DNA from: Myxococcales bacterium UBA1203
GTDB lineage: Bacteria; Myxococcota; Myxococcia; Myxococcales; UBA5297
Length of the DNA stretch: 24,531 bases
Assembly: GCA_002309695.1 (NCBI GenBank)
Contig: DBXV01000022.1
Location: 1-24,531, forward strand
Direction: 5' to 3'
Part shown: positions 1 through 6,838 of the stretch, piece after piece
Layout: each line of letters begins with the position of its first letter
How positions within the stretch are numbered: the stretch's first letter is position 1
Translations under genes and position numbers: made by a program
Notes under the pieces: model-generated
What the model was told of the DNA's origin: nothing
The model's input: only the letters and a program-made list of their open reading frames with translations
The model's database searches: none

Positions 1-2075
1 AGCTCGGAGATTTGGTTGTCCCGATCCGCAATCTTCCCTTCGCGGTCCGAAATCTCCCCGCGAAGCTCCGCCTCAAGGCTGTCCTTCGCCTCGATCGTCG
101 CTTCCAGGTCGCCCTTGAGCTCAGAGATTTGGTTGTCCCGATCGGCAATCTTCCCTTCGCGGTCGCTGATTTCGCCGCGAAGCTCTGCCTCCAGGTCGTC
201 CTTCGCCTTGCCCAGCGACGTCAGATTTTCTTCGAGGTTGGAAATCTGACCGTCCCGGTCCTCGATCTCGCCTTTCAGCTCTGCTTCGAGGCTGTCCTTC
301 GCCTCAATCGTCGCTTCCAAGTCGCCCTTGAGCTCGGAAATCTGGTTGTCGCGGTCGGCAATGTTGCCGCGAAGTTCTGTCTCAAGGTTGTCCTTGGCCT
401 CGATGGTGGCCTCGAGGTCGCCCTTGAGCTCCGAGATCTGGTTGTCGCGGTCGGAGATGTTGCCGCGAAGTTCTGTCTCAAGGCTGTCCTTGGCCTCGAT
501 GGTTGCCGCCAGGTCGCCCTTGAGCGCGGAAATCTGGCCGTCGCGGTCCTCGAGCCGCAGGGTCATGGACTGCTTCTGCCCGTCGCGCTGAATCCGCAGC
601 GCGTGACATTCCTCATCCAGCGTCCCCAGCTCCTGCTCGGCATGCTCCAGCGCGTCCATGAGCTCGCGCCGCTTCTCCGCTTCTTCGGCGGCGAGGTTTT
701 TCAGCTGTGCCTCAAGGAAGCCGATGGACACGTCCCGCTCAGCGACCTGCCCGTTGAGATTCCGAATGGCGTACTCGCGCTCGGACAGCGTCCTCTCGAA
801 TTCCTTTTCGACTGCCTCCCGCTCGCTCCGGGCCATGGCCAGCCGCTGCGCGCGCTCGTTCACCAGCTCTTCGATGCAGGCGCAGGCCTCCGCCAGTTCC
901 TGCAGGTGCCCGTCGATCTCAAATTCGCGGACGGCGACCAGATGCTTCAGCGCCTCTTCGCGCCTGTTCGCCTCGGCAGCGGCGGCAGCAGCGGCCTTTT
1001 TCAGTGCCTCTGCGTCCTGTGCCGCCTTCTCCAGATCGGCGTCGCGGGCATCTAGGTCATCCTCCCGGCTCTGCAGCTCCTTCTTGATGAGATAGAGCTC
1101 CTTCTCCTTGCCGGAAACGACCTCGATCAGCTCCTTCTCGTCCATGCGCTGCTTGAGCAGCAGCTCGTCGATGGCCGCGCCGTGCGTCTGCTCGTTCTGG
1201 CGGATGGTCTTCTGAGCGCTGGCAATCTTCGTCTTCAAATCGGCAATCTGCTGCCTGCAGCTCTCAATCTCGACTTCCCGCTCATGGAGCCGGTCATCCT
1301 GCTCCAGCTGCTCCCGGTCCCTGGCCGCCCAGATCTCACTGATGCGGGCAATCTGACTCTCGCGCTGGCGAAGCTCATCTCTGAGGACGGTGAGTTTGCC
1401 CTCGGGAGTCGCCATGGCCTGACGCGACAGCTTGGGCCGCTTGGCCTTGGATGCCTCGCTCAAAAGCTCCGCCTTGCGCTCGGCAATCGAAGCGAACGTC
1501 ATCGAAAGGAAATTCCGGTCGTCATCAGTGATGACGCTCTTGCGCTCGCGCTTCGGCATGGGCGGCGGCCGCGGCGGAGACGACAGAGGCGGCGGAAGTA
1601 TCTGAGAGTGGGATGAAGACTGACTTCCGTCCGCCGCGTCATCGACCGTCACATCCACATCAATGGAGGCGGGCACCGGCGGCCGCGACTGGCGCCTCAT
1701 TTGTTCCAGAGCGTCCAGCATGTCCTTGACAATCTGCACGAACTCTCTGGGCTGAAGCGGCAGGGTTATGTAGCCGTGCGCCGCATTTGGGCTCTTTCTG
1801 TGGGCTTCAAGAGCACCCTTGTCCGCCTCGGAAACCAGCAAAATGGGCAGGGTCGGATATTTTTTCTTCCAGACGCCCGTAATGGCGAATCCCGATTGCT
1901 GAGGAAGCTCGGCCCTGAGGACCGCCAGGAGCGGCGGGCGGGTCTCAATCTCCAGCTGGGCCTCATTCACATTGTGAGCGAGCGCCGTCTGATAGCCCGC
2001 GTCGTGGAGTGCCGTCGCCATCGCCAGAGCAGATTTCTCATCGTGGTCCACAATCAGGATTCGTCGCTGATCCAT
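1..2075 (-). CDS. FrzS-like pseudo-receiver protein with long repetitive coiled coil (3' end outside window)
   Basis: The reading frame starts at the ATG at 2075-2073 and stays open to the left edge, giving 691 visible residues and no stop. Residues 1-120 form a CheY-like receiver (MDQRRILIVDHDE, acid pocket D10/D12). The phospho-acceptor position after the third strand is Arg54 (AVLRAELP, where active receivers have LLDxxxP), and the usual Lys near the fifth strand is Leu105 (YITLPL), so phosphorylation is unlikely. A Ser/Pro-rich linker follows (about 135-175), then a charged Glu/Lys/Arg-rich coiled coil to the edge. Its distal part is five near-identical units of 32 or 39 residues. This is the layout of FrzS of Myxococcus, a pseudo-receiver/coiled-coil motility protein, but homology is inferred from architecture. 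The start has only a weak RBS (AAGAG, 4 nt away). The acidic protein gene lies upstream on the same strand. Confidence 0.85.
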   Translation of the reverse strand, partial: MDQRRILIVDHDEKSALAMATALHDAGYQTALAHNVNEAQLEIETRPPLLAVLRAELPQQSGFAITGVWKKKYPTLPILLVSEADKGALEAHRKSPNAAHGYITLPLQPREFVQIVKDMLDALEQMRRQSRPPVPASIDVDVTVDDAADGSQSSSHSQILPPPLSSPPRPPPMPKRERKSVITDDDRNFLSMTFASIAERKAELLSEASKAKRPKLSRQAMATPEGKLTVLRDELRQRESQIARISEIWAARDREQLEQDDRLHEREVEIESCRQQIADLKTKIASAQKTIRQNEQTHGAAIDELLLKQRMDEKELIEVVSGKEKELYLIKKELQSREDDLDARDADLEKAAQDAEALKKAAAAAAAEANRREEALKHLVAVREFEIDGHLQELAEACACIEELVNERAQRLAMARSEREAVEKEFERTLSEREYAIRNLNGQVAERDVSIGFLEAQLKNLAAEEAEKRRELMDALEHAEQELGTLDEECHALRIQRDGQKQSMTLRLEDRDGQISALKGDLAATIEAKDSLETELRGNISDRDNQISELKGDLEATIEAKDNLETELRGNIADRDNQISELKGDLEATIEAKDSLEAELKGEIEDRDGQISNLEENLTSLGKAKDDLEAELRGEISDREGKIADRDNQISELKGDLEATIEAKDSLEAELRGEISDREGKIADRDNQISE
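6..527 (-). repeat. Five tandem in-frame repeats encoding coiled-coil units (2 x 117 bp, 3 x 96 bp)
   Basis: Units fall at 6-122, 123-239, 240-335, 336-431 and 432-527. Each begins on the plus strand with a GAAATCTG- or GAGATTTG-like segment and ends in a CCCTTGAGCTC-like segment. Translated on the minus strand, each reads roughly ELKGDLEATIEAKDSLEAEL followed by RGxIxDRDNQIS. The 117-bp units differ from the 96-bp units by 21 bp, adding one heptad (about DREGKIA). Long stretches are identical between units, so the array probably arose by recent unequal recombination. It continues to the window edge, so the copy number is unknown. Confidence 0.9.
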
Positions 2076-2108
2076 TGTTCTCTTACCCGTATGTGTCTGG
2101 TGTGAGGT

Positions 2109-2147
2109 TGCGCCGGGGGCAGCCCCCGCCGCGAAAAGCGGCGCTTT
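2109..2147 (-). promoter_or_regulatory. Structured 5' leader of the receiver/coiled-coil gene
   Basis: Read on the minus strand, 2147-2109 contains GCGCCGC-TTTTC-GCGGCG followed at once by GGGGGC-TG-CCCCC and GGCGC. The two hairpins can form side by side, or the first GCGCC can pair with the last GGCGC and enclose the rest. The element sits 34-72 nt before the ATG at 2075. No T tract follows on the minus strand, so it is not a normal terminator there. On the plus strand only a TTTCT follows. Its function is unknown. Confidence 0.4.
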
Positions 2148-2227
2148 CTAGTGCAGGAAGTTTTCTGAAACAAACAAAGCGGGGGAAAAGCCCTGCCTCG
2201 CCCTTCGAAGCCTGTTGACGCTGACAC

Positions 2228-2345
2228 TCCCCCTTCATTCGTTCAGGTCATTTGGCAATTTTGAATGACGTAAAACGCAATGAAATGCACTCAAATGAAG
2301 CCCTTAGACTTACTTTTTGGCTGCTATGCGGCGCAAAAATCTCAC
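2228..2345. other. AT-rich island in intergenic gap
   Basis: The gap 2076-2364 contains no credible gene. The part from about 2228 to 2345 is much richer in A and T than its surroundings (for example CATTTGGCAATTTTGAATG and CAATGAAATGCACTCAAAT). It is the likely place for the promoter of the receiver/coiled-coil gene, but no -35/-10 pair with good spacing stands out. No terminator for the acidic protein gene was found here. Confidence 0.4.
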
Positions 2346-2364
2346 AGGGCGGACCGCCAGAAAA

Positions 2365-3072
2365 TCACGGCGACTTGGTCATGCTCCTGAGAGGCGAGAA
2401 GTCCACGTCTCCGGCGGCCCCCCGGTCTCTGATGGAGACGCAGAACGGGGCATAGCCCATGAGAACGTGCCCCAGCCACTCTTCATGGACCTTCGCGCCG
2501 CTGGCGGGAGTGAGCGTCCGAAGGCCACGGGCACAGGCATCGATGTCCTTGGCGAGCGCCTCAGAAATCACGATCGGCGCCTCATCGGACGCACCGGCGT
2601 CAGACGCGCTTTCGGCGGCATCAATCGCCTCGTTCAGCATGTCATCCAGACTGGACATGACAGCGGAAGCGGGGGGCTGAGCGGGCGCGGCGGCCATCGC
2701 ATTTCCCGCCCCGCCGCTCTCCGGCGAAGCGCTCTTCATTTCAGCAGGCGATTCAGGCGGCGCGTCCTCCATCTCGATGTCGATGTCATCGGCATCCAGT
2801 TCCATCACCTCGTCCCCGTCGTCCTCGGCTTCATTTCCGGCTTCGGCGGCATTCGCCCCGTCAGGCAGCGCATCCATCTGAGGGACGGGCTGCACGGCGG
2901 GCGGCGCAGCAGGCATCGGAGCCGCCTCCAGCGCCTGGACGTCGTCAATTTCCTCAATTTCTTCGATGTCGAGGTCGTCCTCCGCCAGATCCATGGCAGC
3001 CGGAGCCGATTCCTGCTCATCCGTGCCGTTCTCTGCCGAAGGTGTCTCCTGGAATATATATACGTTTTCCAT
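2365..3072 (-). CDS. Acidic low-complexity protein of unknown function
   Basis: This 235-residue product begins MENVYIFQETPS. AGGAG sits 5 nt before the ATG at 3072 and only 2 nt before an ATG at 3075, so 3072 is preferred; an in-frame extension to 3336 has no RBS and unconvincing composition. Residues 1-120 are strongly acidic and Pro/Ala-rich (runs such as DLAEDDLDIEEIEEIDD and LDADDIDIEMEDAPPE). The last 90 residues look more folded, with a predicted helix SLDDMLNEAIDAAE and a segment with Trp and Cys near EEWLGHVLMGYAPFCVSI. There is no signal peptide or membrane segment. I do not recognise a family. It lies 289 bp upstream of the receiver/coiled-coil gene on the same strand, which makes co-expression possible. 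Confidence 0.75.
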   Translation of the reverse strand: MENVYIFQETPSAENGTDEQESAPAAMDLAEDDLDIEEIEEIDDVQALEAAPMPAAPPAVQPVPQMDALPDGANAAEAGNEAEDDGDEVMELDADDIDIEMEDAPPESPAEMKSASPESGGAGNAMAAAPAQPPASAVMSSLDDMLNEAIDAAESASDAGASDEAPIVISEALAKDIDACARGLRTLTPASGAKVHEEWLGHVLMGYAPFCVSIRDRGAAGDVDFSPLRSMTKSP

Positions 3073-3542
3073 CATCACTCCTGATAAATTGTAGAGGTAA
3101 GACAAATTCAAACTTCCGCCGTTACCTGCCTCAAAACGCGGCAGCGCATCATCCCCAAAAAAGCCGCGCGCGGGACCTTCACGGCAATGGCCCGGCATGG
3201 GACAGGCGACGGCGTGCCGGGCGGGCTCAATGCCGTGGAACATCCGGATGTCAACCGCCCGGAACTGTCCAAAAAAGGCCGCATCAGCGAGTGAACGCGA
3301 TGAAAAAAATAGGTTTTTTGCTGAATATCTGTGCAACCTTTATTTTCCCAGATTTTTCATTGACTTTTGAAATGAGATGACTAGGGGCGCCGTCGTTTTG
3401 GCAGGGGGGGGGGACGCCATCGTCCCACACCTGTTTCCCTGCCTCCGGAAAGTTCCCTGCGCCCAAACGCAGGAAGCGTTCAGGAGGGGGCGATGCGCCC
3501 ATTTCGCCGTCGTCAAGAGCGGCTGTCCCATAAGGAATCATC
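3073..3542. other. 470-bp non-coding gap between divergent genes, with AT-rich stretch and G10 tract
   Basis: This gap separates the minus-strand acidic protein gene from the plus-strand DUF4912 gene. Short open frames cross it on both strands, but none has an RBS, a recognisable domain, or a composition like its neighbours. About 3300-3380 is AT-rich and carries promoter-like elements for the plus strand. A run of ten G residues lies at 3404-3413. Nothing else was recognised. Confidence 0.6.
3318..3346 (+). promoter_or_regulatory. Candidate sigma-70-type promoter upstream of the DUF4912 gene
   Basis: TTGCTG at 3318-3323 and TATTTT at 3341-3346 are separated by 17 nt inside the AT-rich part of the gap. 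A second -35-like TTGACT at 3360-3365 has no good -10 at the right distance. Transcription from here would give a leader of about 190 nt that includes the G10 tract. This is a sequence match only. Confidence 0.3.
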
Positions 3543-4859
3543 ATGTCGGAAAATTTTCGGAACATGACCGTCAAGGACTTGAAGGCACTGGCCAAGGTGC
3601 GCATCGGCGCCGGCTACTCAAAGCTCCGGACCAAGGCGGCGCTGGTTGAGGCGCTCGAAAAACTCTCCGCGGCGTCTTCTTCCTCGGCTGCCCAACAGAC
3701 TGCTGCCAAAAGCGCCGGCGCGTCTGAAGTCCGCTCTCCGAAAAAGGCAGCCGTTCCCACTGACATGCCAAAGTCGGCCGCCTCCGCCCGCGGCCGCGGC
3801 GCATCCAGGCGCGCCGCCGCGGTTCCTGAGGCAGTTCCTGCTGCCATGAAGCCCGCGAAGACTTCTCAGACGCATCAGACAAAGAAAACTGACGTCGTCG
3901 CCGCCGAAGCGGCTGTTCCCCGGACGTCAAAAAAGGCGGCTGAAAAGCAGAATCTGATTCACGCGTCCCCCTCCCCCGCTCCGACAGCATCTCAGGCCTC
4001 GCCGGCATCCAAAGCTGCGTCACCTGCCAGCGCGTTCGCATCGCCCGTCTCGTCACCTGCGCCTCAAAAAGCGCCTCAGGCGAAAACCTCGGGCGGCATT
4101 CTTTCTGATGCCGGGCGCGACCTGATTCAGGCCTACGGCAAGGCCCGTTCTCAGTGTTCCGATCCCTTTTTCCTCAACGACGCCATGGAGGGCATCCTTC
4201 CCGAGGATGAGGCGCTGGGGGAGCTCCCCGAAAGCTACGGCGAAGAGAGCCTGGTGCTGATTTCCAAGGGCCCGTACGCGCTCTACCTCTATTGGGATTT
4301 CTCCGGCGCGACGCTGGAGCGCCTTGCTGCCATGGACGGCGCCGTCACCTGCCTGAGGCTGTTCGCCGGAGAGCAGATGATTCGCGAGCTGGAATGCACG
4401 CTCCACGACAGGTCCTGGTACTTTCACGGCCTGCAGCCCGGCCTGCGCTACCGCGTGGAACTGGTCGCCGTGGACCGCAATGGCCATTCAGAGCGCATCG
4501 GGCCGTCCTCCAATACGGTCACGCTTCCGCCGGGAACCCCCTCCCCGCTCATTGATGACAGGTTCGTGCGCCTGCCCTTCGACGCATCCTCCATGAGCAT
4601 CGCCGAGGCGCTCTCCACGCAGGAGACCAGAAGCACCGCTTCCCGGGAGCAAAGTCAGTTTTCCATGACGCTCAGGAGCCTCATTTTTCAGGCGTCCGGC
4701 GGCAGGATGCCCAGTCCATCGGGCTCTTCGGAGCAGTGGCCGCTGCCTTCATCTTTTTCGGAGAACGGCGAGGCGTCTGAATCCGCTCAGAGCTCCAGCT
4801 TCCTGAAAAACCCGTTTTCAGACCCACCATTGCCTGACCCGAAAAAAGACGGATCCTGA
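3543..4859 (+). CDS. SAP/Rho_N-like and DUF4912 domain protein
   Basis: The 438-residue product starts at an ATG with AAGGA 6 nt upstream. Residues 5-42 (NMTVKDLKALAKVR...KAALVEALEKL) resemble the Rho N-terminal/SAP helix-extended-loop-helix fold. Residues 43-185 are a low-complexity Ala/Ser/Pro/Lys linker. Residues about 228-350 match DUF4912: LPESYGEESLVLISKGPYAL, then LYLYWDF, a fibronectin-like beta pattern ending in GLRYRVELVAVDRNG, and the closing LPPGTPSPLIDDRF. The Ser-rich C-terminal tail has no known domain. DUF4912 has no established biochemical role. In several phyla it is encoded beside glucan branching or glycogen enzymes, and a GH57 branching enzyme follows here 276 bp downstream, so a role in polysaccharide handling is a reasonable inference. 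No signal peptide is visible. Confidence 0.85.
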   Translation: MSENFRNMTVKDLKALAKVRIGAGYSKLRTKAALVEALEKLSAASSSSAAQQTAAKSAGASEVRSPKKAAVPTDMPKSAASARGRGASRRAAAVPEAVPAAMKPAKTSQTHQTKKTDVVAAEAAVPRTSKKAAEKQNLIHASPSPAPTASQASPASKAASPASAFASPVSSPAPQKAPQAKTSGGILSDAGRDLIQAYGKARSQCSDPFFLNDAMEGILPEDEALGELPESYGEESLVLISKGPYALYLYWDFSGATLERLAAMDGAVTCLRLFAGEQMIRELECTLHDRSWYFHGLQPGLRYRVELVAVDRNGHSERIGPSSNTVTLPPGTPSPLIDDRFVRLPFDASSMSIAEALSTQETRSTASREQSQFSMTLRSLIFQASGGRMPSPSGSSEQWPLPSSFSENGEASESAQSSSFLKNPFSDPPLPDPKKDGS

Positions 4860-5135
4860 CGGCGGGCTTTGAACTGCGGCATCTCCGCCGCGAGTCCCCC
4901 GCCCGTTTTCTTCATCCCGTTTTTCGCGGACATTTTTCGGGCACTTTCCTGATGAAGGCCTCGCTCTGTGTGCTCCCCGGAGGGCGCCTGAAGCAGGAAG
5001 CCGATGTTCCCTGTCCGCCGACCGGTTCCGGCAAGTCCCCTCCCTCTCAGCTCTCAGGCTGGACGGCGCGGCGGGCGCCTCACCCGGATGGCATCCATCC
5101 GGGACATCCGGTGCAGTCAACGGAGCTTTTGACGC

Positions 5136-6719
5136 ATGCAAGGCTATCTCTCCCTTGTCCTCCACGCCCATCTCCCCTTCGTGAGGCACCCCGAATACGA
5201 GGAGTTTCTGGAAGAGGATTGGATTTACGAGGCAATCACCGAGACCTACCTGCCGCTCCTCTTCGCCTTTGACCGGCTTCGGAAGGACGCTGTCCCCTTT
5301 CGTCTGACGATGACCCTCTCCCCGCCGCTCATTTCCATGCTGCGGGATGGCCTGCTGATGAGGCGCTACGCCCGCCGCATCGACCGCCTCTGTCAGCTGG
5401 CCGAAAAAGAGGTCCGGCGGCTCGAAGGAGATGACGCCAATCGCGCGCTCGCCGCCTTCTATCTGGAGCGCTTTCACACGCTGAGGGAGCACTTCCACAT
5501 CGGGTGCAATGGCGACCTCGTGGGCAAGTTCGGGGAGTTTCAGGAGCAGGGATTCCTCGAAATCATCACCAGCGGCGCGACGCACGCGCTGCTCCCCATG
5601 TTCCAGCGCTATCCGGAGGCCGTCCGGGCGCAGATTTCCATCGCCGTCCGGCATTACAGACAGACCTTCGGGCGCTCCCCGCAGGGCATCTGGCTGCCTG
5701 AATGCGGCTATTACCCGGGGCTGGACCGGTTTCTGGCGGACGAGGGCATTCGCTACTTCTTCGTCGATACCCACGGCATCCTCGACGCCTCTCCCCGCCC
5801 CCGATACGGCGTCTATGCCCCCATTTTTACGGAGAGCGGCGCCGCCGCCTTTGGGCGCGACCCGGAATCGAGCCAGCAGGTGTGGAGCGCGGACTGCGGC
5901 TATCCCGGCGATCCCTGGTACCGCGAGTTCTACCGCGACATCGGCTACGACCTGGACCTGGATTACATCCGTCCCTACATCCAGCCCACGGGCGATCGGA
6001 AAAACACGGGCATCAAGTACTACCGCATCACGGACCACCGGGGCGGTCCCAAGGCACTCTACGACCGGGAAAAGGCACTGGAGCGCGTCCGCACGCACGC
6101 CGCCGACTTCGTCACCAATCGGGGAAGGCAGATTCGCTACCTCTCCAGCGTCATGCCCGGCCGGCCGCCCATCGTCGTGGCGCCCTATGACGCCGAGCTG
6201 TTTGGCCACTGGTGGTTCGAGGGGCCCGAATTTATCGAAGAGGTCATTCGCCGCACGGCCGCTCAGGATGTCTTCCGACTGGCCGCGCCTTCCGATTACC
6301 TCCGCGAAAATCCGGAAAATCAGATTGCAGTGCCGCCCATGTGTTCCTGGGGAGCGGGCGGCTACGTGGATGTGTGGCTGGATGAATCCAATGACTGGAT
6401 TTACCGGCATCTTTACAAAGCAACTGAACGCATGATTCGCCTTGCGGGCCTTTTTCCGGCTGCCGAGGGCGTGGTGAAGCGGGCGCTGAATCAGGCCGCG
6501 CGGGAGCTTCTCCTGGCTCAGGCATCTGACTGGGCGTTCATCATGAAGTCGGGGACGATGACGCAATACGCCGCGCGGCGGACCAAAGAGCATCTTCTGC
6601 GCTTCAACCGTCTCTATGAGCAGGTGCAGGCGAACGCCATCGACGAGGGCTGGCTGACGAGGACAGAGCAGCGCGACAACATTTTCCCGGACGTGGACTA
6701 TCGGATTTACCGTCGCTAG
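5136..6719 (+). CDS. GH57 family 1,4-alpha-glucan branching enzyme (DUF1957-type)
   Basis: The 527-residue protein has the full GH57 branching-enzyme layout. Residues 9-20 carry the HAHLPFVRHPE motif. The catalytic nucleophile is Glu189 in GIWLPECGYYPG, and the acid/base Asp352 lies in APYDAELFGHWWFEG. The C-terminal helical DUF1957 region includes SWGAGGYVDVWLDESNDW and the substrate-contacting SDWAFIMKSGTMTQYA. The enzyme transfers alpha-1,4-glucan segments to make alpha-1,6 branches in glycogen-like polymers, in the cytoplasm. The length matches characterised members (about 520-560). The ATG start has GGAG about 10 nt upstream, and homology begins within the first ten residues. The DUF4912 gene precedes it on the same strand. 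A related GH57 specificity such as amylase or 4-alpha-glucanotransferase is less likely because the branching-type motifs are complete. Confidence 0.93.
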   Translation: MQGYLSLVLHAHLPFVRHPEYEEFLEEDWIYEAITETYLPLLFAFDRLRKDAVPFRLTMTLSPPLISMLRDGLLMRRYARRIDRLCQLAEKEVRRLEGDDANRALAAFYLERFHTLREHFHIGCNGDLVGKFGEFQEQGFLEIITSGATHALLPMFQRYPEAVRAQISIAVRHYRQTFGRSPQGIWLPECGYYPGLDRFLADEGIRYFFVDTHGILDASPRPRYGVYAPIFTESGAAAFGRDPESSQQVWSADCGYPGDPWYREFYRDIGYDLDLDYIRPYIQPTGDRKNTGIKYYRITDHRGGPKALYDREKALERVRTHAADFVTNRGRQIRYLSSVMPGRPPIVVAPYDAELFGHWWFEGPEFIEEVIRRTAAQDVFRLAAPSDYLRENPENQIAVPPMCSWGAGGYVDVWLDESNDWIYRHLYKATERMIRLAGLFPAAEGVVKRALNQAARELLLAQASDWAFIMKSGTMTQYAARRTKEHLLRFNRLYEQVQANAIDEGWLTRTEQRDNIFPDVDYRIYRR

Positions 6720-6780
6720 CCGCCCGTCCCTGCTGCCCTTGCCCTTCCATCTGGCGTCTGCTAACCGGCGCGGCTTTTTT
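6718..6780 (+). terminator. Possible weak terminator after the GH57 gene
   Basis: AGCCGC at 6718-6723, overlapping the stop codon, can pair with GCGGCT at 6770-6775, which runs into TTTTTT. The loop of about 46 nt is long, so the call is weak. The kinase-like gene begins 58 nt further on. Confidence 0.35.
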
Positions 6781-6838
6781 GCATGCCCTTTGATTCTGGC
6801 CGTCCCCTCAGGCGGCCCTTCGACGGAGACGAATCCCC

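Noticed and set aside
6..527. Direct repeats of 96-117 bp that might suggest a CRISPR or non-coding array
   Set aside because: There are no spacers, unit lengths are multiples of three, and the units translate into a continuous coiled coil.
12..1055. Plus-strand open frame of 347 codons with repeated hydrophobic segments
   Set aside because: It is antisense to the repetitive coiled coil of the minus-strand receiver gene, which has a coherent start, receiver domain and heptad pattern; the apparent repeats are the reverse reading of that gene.
4818..6593. Minus-strand open frame of 591 codons
   Set aside because: It is antisense to the GH57 gene, whose catalytic motifs are complete; GC-rich third positions keep the opposite strand open.
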